From an uncultured Coriobacteriaceae bacterium (GTDB taxonomy: Bacteria > Actinomycetota > Coriobacteriia > Coriobacteriales > Eggerthellaceae), in NCBI GenBank assembly GCA_900539675.1, contig UQDJ01000001.1, positions 1 to 64,000 on the forward strand: 64,000 nucleotides of DNA, written 5' to 3'. Positions within the stretch are counted from its first letter, which is position 1. Every line of letters begins with the position of its first letter. The position numbers and the translations under genes were made by a program. This document shows, piece after piece, positions 9,283 through 20,342 of this stretch. A model generated the notes under the pieces. The model worked only from the letters and a program-made list of their open reading frames with translations. It had not been told where the DNA came from and ran no database searches.

Positions 9283-12200
9283 TTAGCGGCGTCTTCTGTA
9301 TACGTCGTAAGCATCATTCGAATTGTGCATATTACCCGCGCTGTGTATGCCATGTGCACCGTGCGCACCATACCTACCGTGATGATGTGTTTTCCGATAC
9401 GCAATCACACCAATTACCGCAGCTAACACAACAAGTAAGGCCCCAAGAACAGCAAACAAACCAAGTGAATCGCCTGTAGTGGTTAAAGTGCTAGGCATAT
9501 TCTTGTCGTTGTTGTTCTTATCGACGTCGCCACTATTGCTAGAACCAACACCGCCTGATCCACCATTACCAAAGCCAGAAATGCCCCCACCTTGAGAAGA
9601 TCCTGATATTTCATGCGGGTTCGGCTTCGTGCTCTGTTCAACTGTCACCTGCACCGGTTCGGAAGCTTCATGATTTTCATCGGCAGCCCAACGGATTTCA
9701 TAAATGCCAGGAGCAAGGCCAAACAAAGAACAGCTTTCCGGGACTGGCGCCCATGTTCCGTCGTATCCCGGCTCTTGAGCACCAGCTAATGGAGTTACGG
9801 CGCGCCACTCCATACCTTGGGACAAACCGGTAATTGATCCATCATTTCCGCCCTTGAAGCTTTCGCCGACCACGGTGATTGCTTCGGGCTTGCTTTGAGT
9901 CTGTTTCGTTATTTCAAATGCCTGAACAGCATTTTCTATTGTTGGAGCTTTTTGGGTGGCAGTTTCGTTTGCCGTTACACGCAGTTGATACGCTCCCGCC
10001 TTTGTTGGCGCACTTGCTAGCTTTAGCCAACCATCTACACCATTGGAAACATACCAATTAAAAGCGAGGTTACCATCGTAGCCGCCTAAATCAACTTCAG
10101 GCTGAGCAATCGCCTTACCGTCATAAGACTTATTGTTTATTTTGCCTACCGTTACAGTTTTTGCAGGCACTTTATTGATAGTTACTTCAATGGTGCCCGT
10201 ACCCTCTTCTATGTTGTTATCGCCCAGAAAATGAACGGTTAGCGTTTGCGGTGATCCCGCTGGCACAATGCCACGTGCCGTATCGTAGGTGAAGGTGTAG
10301 CGATACTCTCCAGCTGACACTCGAGAAGGTTGCGAAGATTCACATAGAACTGCATCTCCATAGGAAAGCGTTGCCTTCCCATGTTGAGGTTCAGAAGATG
10401 CTTTAGCTTGGAGTGTTTCTGCGTCCTGTTCAGATACCTCACTTGCATTCTCATCCATCACATCGTGGTCAGCTGAAACTACTGCTTTAACTTCGAGCAT
10501 CTCACCATACGTGAGTTCAGGAGTTTGAGTAAGAACTTCGACCTTGGTGGCATCTACCCGGTTCACCGTAAGGGTAGCGCCACTAAAATCCACTACCTCG
10601 TAATTAGAAAGCGCGTCAGGCTTACCACTGCTGCCCCACCCAACCGAAACAGGATAGGTTCCCACATTAGAGGTATTGGTATAGGTGCTCGAGAATACCA
10701 GCGCTTTGAGCAGGGTGCCTTCAAGCGCCTTTTGCTCGTCTTCGCTTACCCATCCTTCTACGCTTGCCTTACATACCGGCCTTTGCCATTCGTCGCTCAC
10801 CCAAGGATCTCCTGGGTTAGAAGGAAAATCATCACCGTAATCAAGAACAATATCCTGTGCCACTACCGTAAGAGGTGCTTTATTGATAGTGATATCAAAG
10901 CTGCGCGAACAGGCATCGTAGTTTTCTGATCCTTCCACATCTACCAAGAGCTTGTATGCACCTGCCGATGTGGGAACCTCATTGTTAGGCAAGTCCTCAT
11001 ACGTAGCGCTTTGCCACCTAAAGCTTACCTTGGCGTTGCTAATCACCTTACCCGTATCATCGGTAACGGTTATATGAGGAGCATCAAACGGAGTACCGTC
11101 ATATACTTTTGTGAGCAGGCTTTCATCTATATCGGAGATGTTCGTTCCACCCTTAGTGATGAAATACGAAACCTCAAAAGGTTCTTCCGCATCTTCAAAC
11201 CAGGCACCCAACGCGTGAATGGTTGCAGTCACGGTGCCATAATTCATGTTGCCGTGGTTGTCGTAACTCGCCTTCCAATCGGCATCGGTCAAAAACTCAG
11301 GTGCTTTTATCCTGTCAACAACCACCTCTTTAGCGCTACCGTCGTATACAAGATTATCGGGCGCAACAAACCAATCACTTTCAAGCTTTGTCTTCTTCAG
11401 GTTCACGCTCACTGGCTGAGTAAAGCGATCCATATTGGCATCACCCGAAAAGGATACTGAAAGTTCAACGGGGCCTCCATCACTAGTAGGTGCCACCTTG
11501 CGATCAGAGACATTGTAGGTAAGGGTATAAAGATAGGCCCCCGTTTTCGAATCAACCGTATATTCATCGCTTTGTGCAAGCACGGTATCACCATAAGAAA
11601 GCGTTGCTGTAGGCGTCTCGGTCGAAAGGGCATTCACCTGTGTTTTAGTGTTAGGAAGCACCTTTGCGGTTACTTCAAGGGTGTCACCCAGGCTAAATTC
11701 GCTCTGGGGTTCACCACCTGCACCAGATGTTGTAATTTCCATATCGGTATCATCTGAACCATTAACGGTAAGAGTCTTTTTATTACCAAGCGCTACATCA
11801 TAGTTATGCAACGCTTCAGGCTGCTTACCCTCTTTCCAAGAAAGCGCAACATCATATGCCCCCGCAGGGCTACCGGCCGCATAATCGTTCCCAGTAGAAT
11901 CTTTGCATGTTACAACCAGCGCATCCTTAAGCGCCTGATTAAGATTCTGCTGCTCAGATGCATCACCTTCAACAAACGTGTGAGCCTTCCATGTAAAGGC
12001 AGGTGCATCATCACCATATTCAATTGCATCTGCCTCATCCAAATCCACGCTCAGAAGAGCACGATTAATCGTAATAATTTTGTTCGTAGAAGGATTTTGC
12101 CCATCAGTAAAAATGGCAGGGTAGTACACGTCCCCCTCAAATGCGGAAGCAACATCTGCCTTTATCTCGTAGGTTCCTGCATCTTTAGGGGCGCTGGCAC

Positions 12201-15200
12201 CCTCACCCGTTGCAGGCGCCCATTCGTTGCCGTCACTGTCATCATTGGTACTTCTCCACTGTAGAGTTACTTTATCTGATGGCACATCATTGCCGTTCCA
12301 TTGAGCAGTAACTGGAGGCAGCATTATTTCCATACCTGTATAGGTTGGATCTTCCCAGCCGTCAGCAAAAGCTACTGAAGATTGCCCCTTTGTGTATACC
12401 TTTGTAGGATAAGCGTCTTTGTCATCTGTTACGTTATTTTCACCTGCGAGATAGCCATCGCCCAGTTCAACGCCATATACCGTAGACCACGTTTCGTCAG
12501 ACTCGCCCGGCTTCGCGTCGCCAAATTCACCCCCAGTAATAACGAACGTCTGATCAGCTGTACCCCGATAACCAGAGCCATTACCTATAACTTGCGCAGA
12601 TCCGGAGTCGCTGTTCACAACTGCGCTGTCTGACAATGCAATGATACGACCACCCGAGATAGTGCCTGATCCATGTTCGTAGAAGCCGCCGCCAATACAG
12701 GCTGCACTCGAACCACCAATGGCAGTTATAGTGCCACCGGTAAGCGTAATAGAATCAGCTCGACCAAGCGCTCCGCCGCCAATGCCAGCTGCAAGATTAC
12801 CGCCAACCGCTTTTACTTCACCACCATTAATAGTTATTGATCCAGCAGCAAATTCATTGAGATTAGATTCACTTGAACCAGGATCTTGCGCTGGAGCCCC
12901 ATTAGAACCAATGCCGGCTGCATACTTACCACCTTCAGCATGTAGCTTGCCTGAACCTTTTATCGTCAGGCTTGCTCCATATGGCACGTTGATGCCTGCA
13001 CGATTTTCGGTATTCCATTGCCACTCGGAATTGCCCGCATAAAGCGTGTTGGTACTGCCTTCTGAAAGAATGAGCTCAAGATTGCTTCCGCTTGCAATGG
13101 ATAAAGGTGAACAATTGCATCCTGCGCTGCGAGTCACCCCTACTCCACCAAGAGTAATATTTGCAATTTTATCTTGAGGAGGACTAACAGCAATGCTATC
13201 GGTAGTTTCTTGAACACCCTCTTGGTTCTTGATGGTAACCGCCTTATCACTAATGACATTCAAGACACCGTTTTCATAGGTGAAATCCGTTCCATAAACG
13301 GGATTGTCGCCTTCCGATTCTATGGAAAGACCCCACGTAGAAGCTACCAGGGCATCATTGAGTACTGCTGAGGCAAAAGTAGTATCCGTTGCCTTAACGC
13401 GTGTCCACACGTAATAGGTTTTATTCGGTTCGCATTCATAAACGCGACCTATTAAATCCGTACCATGCGCGGATTCATCGACCGAGTGCCATTCCGCTTC
13501 ATCGCCAGGAATCTTATTATCTTCAGTCACCGCATATTCTTGATCTGGAACAGCGCTAAAAACAATTTCAGTACCATTGCACCTCTCAGGCTTAAGTTCT
13601 GGTTTTTGAGGATCATTGCCTGTATAAGGTGCTTTATGAAGCTTTATTTCAACATCCTTCTGGGCTGGCGCAATATTTCCATCTCCCGAGAAAGACACGT
13701 TGAGCGTTGCTGGCTTATCACCCTGTTGAGCAGGAATGCCTCCTTCGCCCGTGTCATAGCGTAGGGTATAGAGGTAAGCACCTTGATCGTCAACGGTGTA
13801 ATCGCTACTTGATGTAAGCGTTGCACCATTATAAGAAAGCGCTACTTCAGGCTTATCTTGCGCCAGCATATTTGTGTCAAGGGTACGCTGAGGAATAACT
13901 TTCACTGCGAGCTCAAGAGTATCCCCAAACGTGAAGTCATCTGTCTGGGTGCCATTTTTACTGGTAGAAAGCTCTATTGCTCCTTCGGCTGTATCAACAA
14001 CAAGCGTCTTTGGCTCGCTGAGCTCTACCTTGTAGTTGTGCAATTCTGCTGGCTGCACCTCACCTTTCCATCCCAGTGCAACAGTGTAGTTGCCTTCTGG
14101 ACTTCCAGGAGCATAGTCGCTACCATCTGCACCCTTACACGTAAACGTAAGAGCATTTTCAAGTGACTCGTACAACGTCCCCTGCTTATCTCCTTCATCA
14201 GCTACCCAGCCCGTAGCTTCCCACGTAAAGGTAGGTGCTTTAGCACCATATGCAATAGTGCCCGGATCATTTATGGCTACTGTGAGTGATGCTGGATTGA
14301 TGGCAATGGTTTTATTAGCCGAAGGATTTACGCCATCGGTTGAAGCAGATGGATAGTAGGTGTTTTCCTCAAACACACTGGAAATATCTGCCTTTACTTC
14401 ATAAGAACCCGCATTTTGAGGAGTGGTAACGCCTGCGCCTGATACGCTTGTCCAGTCATCTTGCGTGTTGGCCATACGCCAAGAAAATACGATGTCATCT
14501 GTTACTGAATTCGGATTATCGTGCGTTGCCACACTGCGACTAGCACTTGCCTTGAGTGTGGTGGCATCCAAAGCTATTGGTTGGGCGTTATAGGTAGGAG
14601 TATCCCATCCTTCGCTAAAGCCAACCCAAGAAGTTCCCTTCTGGTACACCTTTGTAGGATAAGCCTTGGTAGTTTCAGTATCAGAATCGTTGTTGTTACC
14701 TGCAACGTAGGAATCCGCATCAAGCGCAACGCCATAAACACTATTCCATGTCTCATCGGCGTCTTCTGGCGCATCTTCAGCAAACACACCACCTGTAATA
14801 GTGAAGCGCCCTGTTTCAGGAGCGTTCAAACCATCACCAATAGCGCTCACCTTATCAGACCCTGCAACAGCCGTAATGCGTCCACCTGAAATGGCGCCCG
14901 ATCCTGTGCCGCCAGCAAAATAAGGTTTTTCGGAAGTTCCCGAACCGCCACCAATGCCAGGAGCACCTACACCACCAACACTATCAGGCTTGCCGCCCTG
15001 CGCCAAAACAGTGGCATTACCGCTTATGGAAATATCCTGGGCAGTACCATATTCGCCAGCGCCAATACCAGCACCACTCGTTGTGCTCTTCGCAACAACG
15101 GCGACATTATCACCAATCGAAATACCCTTCACTTCAGTGTAATCGCCACCACCAATGCCAGCACCGCTACCAGTGCATGTCGCAGTCACTTGAGCATCGC

Positions 15201-17736
15201 CACTGATGTATATCTTGGTGGTTGACGTTTGCAGACCACCTGCACTACCGATACCAGCACCGCCACCTTTGGCGTTAACAGTGCCGTGGGCAATGCTGAT
15301 TTCATCCGCATTGCCATTGAGAGCGCTGCCGATGCCCGCACCAAACATGTCGGCTTCTGAGATAATCATGCCACCTTCTATTGAAATAGAACCAGAATCC
15401 GAATTGGATAAATCTTCGTCTATATAATCGCCGCCAATACCTGCAGCTTTATTTCCTCCAGCTGTAGCCTTGAGCACGCCGGAACCCGAAATTGTAAGAT
15501 GTGCCCCCGCAGGCACATTCACACCCGCACGCCCTACAATAGGACCTATATTGGAGTTCTGATTGTAAGAGCCCTTGAATTCATTTGTGCTCGTATCGGC
15601 AAGCACCAGGTCAAGGCTGCTGCCTGGAATTACCGAAAGAGGAGCGCGATCTGCTGTCGTAGCAACGGAGTTTACGCCAGCAAGCGTGATATGCGCGGAC
15701 TTTGCGCTACTTGCCACGCTCACAACAATGCTGTCGTCCGTCTGGTCAAGTCCTTCTTGATTCTTAATGGTAAGCGGTGTATCCGTCTTTACCGTAAGCA
15801 CACCGTTTTCATAAGTGTAATCCGCACCGTATTCAGGATCGCCGCCCTCTTTTTCAATAGCAAAACCCCACGTGGACGCAATAAGCGGCTTATCACATGG
15901 AGCCGAAGCATCCACTACCTCTGTCGCGACAACGCGCGTCCAAATGTAGTATTGAGTATCAAGCGAAAGCGGGGTTTTTCCATCAGAGAGGCTGTTCAAT
16001 ACCAGCACGCCCTTCTCGGCGCCCGTTGCTGACGTCCACACCGCATCCGTCGCAGGAGCTTTGTCTTCTGAGGTAACGGTGTATTCCAAACCAGAATCTG
16101 CCTGTGCCTTCACAGCGAGTTGCGAGCTACCACACTGCGCAGGCTCGAGCGTGGGGGTAGAGGGAGATTCCCCTTCATGTACCCCTTTCGCAAGCTTGAT
16201 GGTGCAGGTTTGTTCTTGGGAATCCATCTTGTCGGTTCCGACATACTTCACCACGAGCGTGATGTTATCGCTGATAGGCAGCACACCGTCTTTCGTGTTG
16301 TACGAGAACTCGAGCTCGCCGTTCGCATCCGCGACGTTCTGAGGGTCGGTTAGCTGTACGTCTTGCCCGTCGCCTGAAGCGCCCGCCGGACGATAGTACA
16401 GCACCGCCTCTCCTGGCTGCGGTTCTGCAAGCTCGCCCGCGAACAGCCCACGTGCGAACGCGGCGATGCTGTCGAGCACATTGCCGCTGGACGCGGGCAA
16501 CCCTGTCGCCTTGATATTCGCCTTGACGGTGATGGTATCCCCGTAGGCAAACTCACCCGTCTGCGTATCGCCATTCCAGGTAATCGGCTCGATGGACGTA
16601 GTCGATTTGACGATGTTCACCGTCCTGATATCGCTCGTAGCCGAGGGATAGTAGAAGTCGCCATCGAACCCAGATGCGAGCTGCGCCCGTATCTCATAGG
16701 TTCCCAGCTTCGTTGGCAGACTCGCACCCTCGCCCGAAGCAGACTTCCAGGCTTCATCATCCTCGCCTGGCTCGCGCCATTGTACGGTTATCTTGTCTTC
16801 AGATGTCGGTTCGTCGCCCCACATCGCTGAAGGAGCTGGGAGCTGCGCTCCATAACCGACCTCGTATTCCTCCTCTTCAAAGGTAATCGAAGACGTACCC
16901 TTCTTGTATATCTTTGAAGGATAGATCTCTCGCGCCTGTTCATCGGGATTGTTGTTTGCGCCTACGACATAAGCCGAATTAAGCTGCAAGTTAAAATTGT
17001 TGTAAATATAATTCCAGATATCCTCTGGACCCCCGCGCACTTCGTCGTTATACTCCCCGCCCGTAAGCGATTTACTATCAGCGGAAATAGGAGTGCCGCT
17101 GAGCTTAATCTTGCCACCGCTTATCTCAACGTTTTTGGTATGTCCTTCCCACTTTTGCGGGTAGTCTGCAGGTCTGCCTCCAAGGGCGACAGAACCGCTC
17201 GCTGCCACCTCGCCCCCTGTTATCTTGATGCTTTTCAAAGTTGAAACCGAGCCAGCGCCAATAGCGACACCACTGCTACCCGTATTCGCCGCGTTGACAG
17301 TGCCGCCGTTGACGGTGACCGTTCCTCCTTCTGGAGCTTCATAGGTCAGCCCAACAGCGGCACAGAATCCATTGGAGCTTGTCGCCGTAACGTTGCCACC
17401 ATTGATGGTGATGTTCGGCTGCGTGCCACCGATTCCAACATTGCTTGAAGTCGCAACGACAGTGCCCCCATTGATGGTGATGTTAGAAGCGGTTCCGCCG
17501 ATCGCCGCAGTGTCATAGGAAGTCGCACTGATGATGCCGTTGTTGATAACAAGCGAAGCGTGGTCCACGCTGATGGGCGATTTGACTTTGTCGGTCGATT
17601 CGGGCACGTTGAGCGAACCCGCACCATCGATCGTGAGAGCACACTCCTGGCTCTCAGAAACCTTGTCGAACGCGTTCGTGCTGCCCTCGGCGAGCACGAG
17701 ATTTACCTGTGCGCCATTCTTCACGTCCAGCGAGCC
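9283..17736 (-). pseudogene. Giant surface adhesin, C-terminal part, severed from its start by an integrated element
   Basis: About 2,816 residues of an adhesin whose N-terminal part lies at 26301-29144. The open frame runs back to an ATG at 17835, but its first 33 codons come from the inserted element (antisense of a tRNA end), so it has no signal peptide and probably cannot be exported. Content: Gly-rich beta-helix stretches (GGTVVATSSNVGIGG type), Ig-like segments, and two more copies of a module opening Y-G-x-D-x-TYENG at about 664 and 1508 in the 17835 numbering. These alternate with MBG-like domains (LTVVAQDIVLDYGDDFP). The C-terminus has the sorting-like TTTGDS, a membrane helix of about 22 residues and a His-rich tail (HHHGRYGAHGAHGIH) ending RRRR. 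Codon 17734-17736 (Gly) joins in frame to the Gly codon at 26301-26303. It could still be translated without its signal; whether it is functional is unknown. Confidence 0.85.
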
Positions 17737-17772
17737 CGAAGGTCGTAGGTTCAAATCCTGCCCCTGCGACCA
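17734..17772 (+). other. 3' part of a tRNA gene at the left end of the integrated element (attL)
   Basis: GCCCGAAGGTCGTAGGTTC onward gives the 3' side of an anticodon stem, a variable loop, a complete T arm (GTAGG-TTCAAAT-CCTGC), the 3' acceptor strand CCCTGCG, the discriminator A and an encoded CCA ending at 17772. There is no 5' half upstream, where adhesin sequence begins at once, so this is not a working tRNA. The anticodon-stem/T-arm wording is closest to initiator tRNA-Met genes, but the identity is uncertain. It is what an element that normally integrates in a tRNA gene brings along in its attachment site. The first bases, GCCCG, are shared with the right junction. Confidence 0.8.
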
Positions 17773-17779
17773 AAATTTC

Positions 17780-17813
17780 AGCCCTGAACTGGTAAAACGG
17801 TTCAGGGCTTTTT
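17780..17813 (+). terminator. Terminator following the tRNA fragment
   Basis: AGCCCTGAAC (17780-17789) pairs with GTTCAGGGCT (17800-17809), ten perfect pairs around a ten-base loop, followed by a T tract. It follows the CCA end by seven bases, as a tRNA transcript's own terminator would, so the element seems to have captured the tRNA gene's terminator as well. Confidence 0.8.
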
Positions 17814-17837
17814 CGTTATCAAGGGGCAAAAACACCC

Positions 17838-17863
17838 AAAGTAATCTGTATGGTAGTATGTAT
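17838..17863 (+). repeat. 26-bp repeat near the left end of the element (copy 1)
   Basis: A 26-base sequence beginning GTAATCTGTATGGTA recurs near the other end of the element at 26162-26187 in the same orientation, with one mismatch. It lies about 100 bp inside the left core; the other copy lies about 115-140 bp inside the right core. Matching repeats just inside both ends suit arm-type binding sites for the integrase or excisionase. This role is inferred. Confidence 0.6.
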
Positions 17864-17878
17864 GAGAAAAACCGCTGG

Positions 17879-18214
17879 TTAGACCCTGCGTTTTGCTAAG
17901 CCATCTCTCAGTGCCCGGAGTACTTCAAGAGCCACGGGCAGTTCATCAGTTTCAAACGAATCAAGAATCTCCTGCGCCTCGGCAGAGAGTCCTGCTTTGT
18001 CGGGTTTGGGGGTGTTGTTCAGCAAAGCATCGGTACTTACCGATAGCTCCTCCGCAATCTTTGCAAGAACGGGAAGGCTCAGCTTCGTGTTGCCAGTCTC
18101 GATGTGACTCATATGGGTGACGGAGATTCCCACCCTTCCCGCCAGCGCCTCCTGTGACAACCCGCATGCCTTGCGGTAGCGCCGTATGCGCTGGCCTATC
18201 TCGAAGTATCTCAT
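17879..18214 (-). CDS. XRE-family helix-turn-helix regulator of the element
   Basis: 111 residues. An N-terminal lambda-repressor-like HTH domain covers about residues 8-62, with the helices KACGLSQEALAGRVGISVTHMSHIETG and the usual SLPVLAKIAEELSVSTDALL tail. The C-terminal 45 residues are polar and may serve for dimerisation. It is probably the element's repressor, controlling the divergent cargo genes and perhaps replication or excision. It is transcribed away from the lipoprotein gene. The shared intergenic region (18215-18379) holds two copies of GCCTATAC, candidate operators. A weak ribosome site (AGGCGGTGA) precedes the ATG. Confidence 0.85.
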   Translation of the reverse strand: MRYFEIGQRIRRYRKACGLSQEALAGRVGISVTHMSHIETGNTKLSLPVLAKIAEELSVSTDALLNNTPKPDKAGLSAEAQEILDSFETDELPVALEVLRALRDGLAKRRV

Positions 18215-18223
18215 TCAATCACC

Positions 18224-18307
18224 GCCTATACGAAACAAGTCATCTTGAATCGTATGGGCGATTGCTCAGAAATATAATAAACTGGAAAGGCTGTTATATG
18301 CCTATAC
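18224..18307. promoter_or_regulatory. Divergent control region with repeated GCCTATAC sites
   Basis: GCCTATAC occurs at 18224-18231 and 18300-18307, and a TATAAT at 18273-18278 could be a -10 element for the plus-strand cargo genes; I see no good -35. The repeats flank the space between the regulator and lipoprotein genes and are plausible XRE-protein operators. The evidence is repetition and position only. Confidence 0.4.
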
Positions 18308-18379
18308 AGTTAATGCTAGAAGCCGCATTTGCAGGAATGCGGCGGGAGCGCCCAAGAAATGACAGTAGGAGGTACAAGA

Positions 18380-19159
18380 ATGAGGATTAAAGGTCTTGCC
18401 CTATCGGCAATAGTGGCGGCATCGCTGCTCGCTCTCCCCCTTGCGGGGTGCAGCGGAAGCAACGAGCCCGCCCAATCGGACGAGCCCGTCACCGCTTCGC
18501 AGGCGTTCAGTTCGGAATGCCTGTGGTTCCACTCGAACGGCGAGCCATCGAAAGACGGAAAAGTGTCGACTGTCTACGCCTTCGACGGCGCGGGCAACGT
18601 CACCGTGTACGACACAGGCATGTCATACGGAGATTTGAACGGGAAATCCAACGAGGAAATAATCGAGCTCGCCCAGCAGCAGAATCGCGAGAACAAGATT
18701 GCCGAGCTGGAAAACGACATCAAGGTGCTCAGCCAGGACAACGACGAGCTGCAGGCCGACCTCGACAACATGAACGAGCAGAAGGGGTATTACGCAAGCG
18801 ACCCTGATACCCTCGGCGTCATCGAGAGCGACATCAGCGAGGCCCAGTCCCGCATTTCGGACAACAACGCCAAGATTGACGAGGACAACGCCAAGCTCGA
18901 CGAGCTCAACTCAGGGAGCTATGTGGAGGAAGCGCAGCCCTTCTCGCTCGGCATCGAGACCGACGACACCGGCAACAACGCCGTCTCCGAGACCCTGACG
19001 GTCGGCGACGACTCCATCGAGTTCTCCAAGCGAGACATGAGCTGGACGGTATACGACCTCTACTTCCTGGGATACGACGGCCTGTACACCGCCGTCGAGC
19101 AGGGTCACCATGGATTCATCCTCGACACCCCAGGCACCGAGGGCGTGGAGGTAGATTAA
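18380..19159 (+). CDS. Element-borne lipoprotein with a central coiled coil (cargo 1)
   Basis: 259 residues from the ATG at 18380, chosen because a strong AGGAGG (18368-18373) stands before it and the lipoprotein signal follows directly: MRIKG, a hydrophobic core and lipobox LAGC. A longer frame upstream has no such support. After the anchor come about 70 residues with a WFHSNGEPSKDGKVSTVYAF segment, then a heptad-like acidic coiled coil (about 100-180; KIAELENDIKVLSQDNDELQ, later NAKIDEDNAKLDELNSG), then a C-terminal globular part ending DTPGTEGVEVD. It should sit on the outer face of the membrane. I do not recognise the family. With the next gene it forms a two-gene exported cargo, possibly for surface interaction or exclusion; that role is a guess. 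Confidence 0.8.
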   Translation: MRIKGLALSAIVAASLLALPLAGCSGSNEPAQSDEPVTASQAFSSECLWFHSNGEPSKDGKVSTVYAFDGAGNVTVYDTGMSYGDLNGKSNEEIIELAQQQNRENKIAELENDIKVLSQDNDELQADLDNMNEQKGYYASDPDTLGVIESDISEAQSRISDNNAKIDEDNAKLDELNSGSYVEEAQPFSLGIETDDTGNNAVSETLTVGDDSIEFSKRDMSWTVYDLYFLGYDGLYTAVEQGHHGFILDTPGTEGVEVD

Positions 19160-19223
19160 CCAAATACGCAAGTTGTGTCCGAAATTGCTTGCAAAGAAAC
19201 AATGAGAAAGGAGGAAGAAGACA

Positions 19224-20342
19224 ATGGATAAACTTTCCCAGTGGGCGCGCTCGCACAAGCCCCAAGTCGCGGCAATAGCCGCTGCGATAATAGTTGTGAT
19301 CGTCGTTGCGATAGCTGTCGCAAGCGGGGCTTTCGCAACGTCTGCGCAACAGAGGGGGCAAGAGACGAGAACCGTCGACGTGACCCTCAACGTCACGGCA
19401 GACAGCGGCTGGGACGAGAACTCCACACCCGCTATCGCCCATATCGAGGGAAGCGACGTGGACTTCTACCACGCGGTGACCCCTGATGCCGAAGGCAACA
19501 AGGGCACTTCCACGGTCGCACTTGCCGAGGGCGACTACACCGTGAGCTTCGTCAGCCCTGTCAACTCTGACGGTTCTGCATTCGACATCTACGATACAGG
19601 TGCTCCTGTCGACATCACCGTTGATGCTGACGCTGAGACCGCACCTGCAGTCGACTGCCCTATGACGCAAATTCCTGCTGACCAAGTTACGGACGAGATG
19701 CTTCAGGACATCATCGACCAGACCAAGGACGCCGTTGAGAACGGCGACGAGACCTTGAAGGGCGATGCTGGCACTGACATTCTTGACAAACTTGAGGGTA
19801 ATGTTGCACAGAACCCGAACGCAAGCGACGAGACTAAGCAGGAGGCAACTGACGCCGACAAGGAAGTCGATGTCAACGATGAGCCTGCTCAGACGACTCC
19901 GTCTGCTACGACTGACAACAGCAACACTGGTTCTCAGTCTTCCAACACTGGCAATCAGTCTACCAGCACTGGTTCTTCGAACCCTGGTTCATCTTCCAGT
20001 CAGTCTTCGCAGTCTACCCACACGCACACTTGGGTGAACCATACGGCTACACGCCAAGTCTGGGTAAGCAACTGGGTTGATGTGCCTGACTACAGCACCC
20101 AGAAGGTTGTTGTGGGTAACACCTACACATTCTCTGACGGCTATTCCACTACCAGCATCGACTCTGCCAAGGCACACGCAAAGGAACTGATTTTGGCTGG
20201 TAAGGACTCTGGCTATCAGACAACGCCTGTCTACGAAGAGCAGACAGTTCAGACTGGTTCCCACAAGGAAGACCAAGGTCACTACGAAACCGAAAGCTAC
20301 GTGGACTACGTGTATTGCAGTTCGTGCGGTGCCCGCCAGTAG
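19224..20342 (+). CDS. Element-borne membrane-anchored surface protein with C-terminal Cys/His motif (cargo 2)
   Basis: 372 residues. A cytoplasmic N-terminus of about 13 residues is followed by one long hydrophobic helix (AAIAAAIIVVIVVAIAVASG, about 14-33) acting as signal anchor. Next come a domain of about 100 residues (VDVTLNVTADSGWDENSTP to VDITVDADAETAP), a polar acidic segment, and a Ser/Thr/Asn-rich spacer of short repeats (NTGSQSSNTGNQSTSTGSSN). The C-terminal 110 residues begin THTHTWVNHTATRQVWVSNW and end VYCSSCGARQ, an HxHxW plus CxxC arrangement that suggests a small metal-binding fold outside the cell. No function is known to me. It follows the lipoprotein gene by 64 bp with its own ribosome site (AAAGGAGG), so the two are probably one transcript. 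Confidence 0.78.
   Translation: MDKLSQWARSHKPQVAAIAAAIIVVIVVAIAVASGAFATSAQQRGQETRTVDVTLNVTADSGWDENSTPAIAHIEGSDVDFYHAVTPDAEGNKGTSTVALAEGDYTVSFVSPVNSDGSAFDIYDTGAPVDITVDADAETAPAVDCPMTQIPADQVTDEMLQDIIDQTKDAVENGDETLKGDAGTDILDKLEGNVAQNPNASDETKQEATDADKEVDVNDEPAQTTPSATTDNSNTGSQSSNTGNQSTSTGSSNPGSSSSQSSQSTHTHTWVNHTATRQVWVSNWVDVPDYSTQKVVVGNTYTFSDGYSTTSIDSAKAHAKELILAGKDSGYQTTPVYEEQTVQTGSHKEDQGHYETESYVDYVYCSSCGARQ

Noticed and set aside
17734..17772. A complete tRNA gene
   Set aside because: Only the 3' part is present; upstream sequence is adhesin coding DNA and cannot form the acceptor or D arm.
17737..17835. The apparent start (ATG 17835) of the 2,850-codon frame as a real N-terminus
   Set aside because: The first 33 residues (including SQGQDLNLRPSG) are the antisense reading of a tRNA 3' end and belong to the inserted element.
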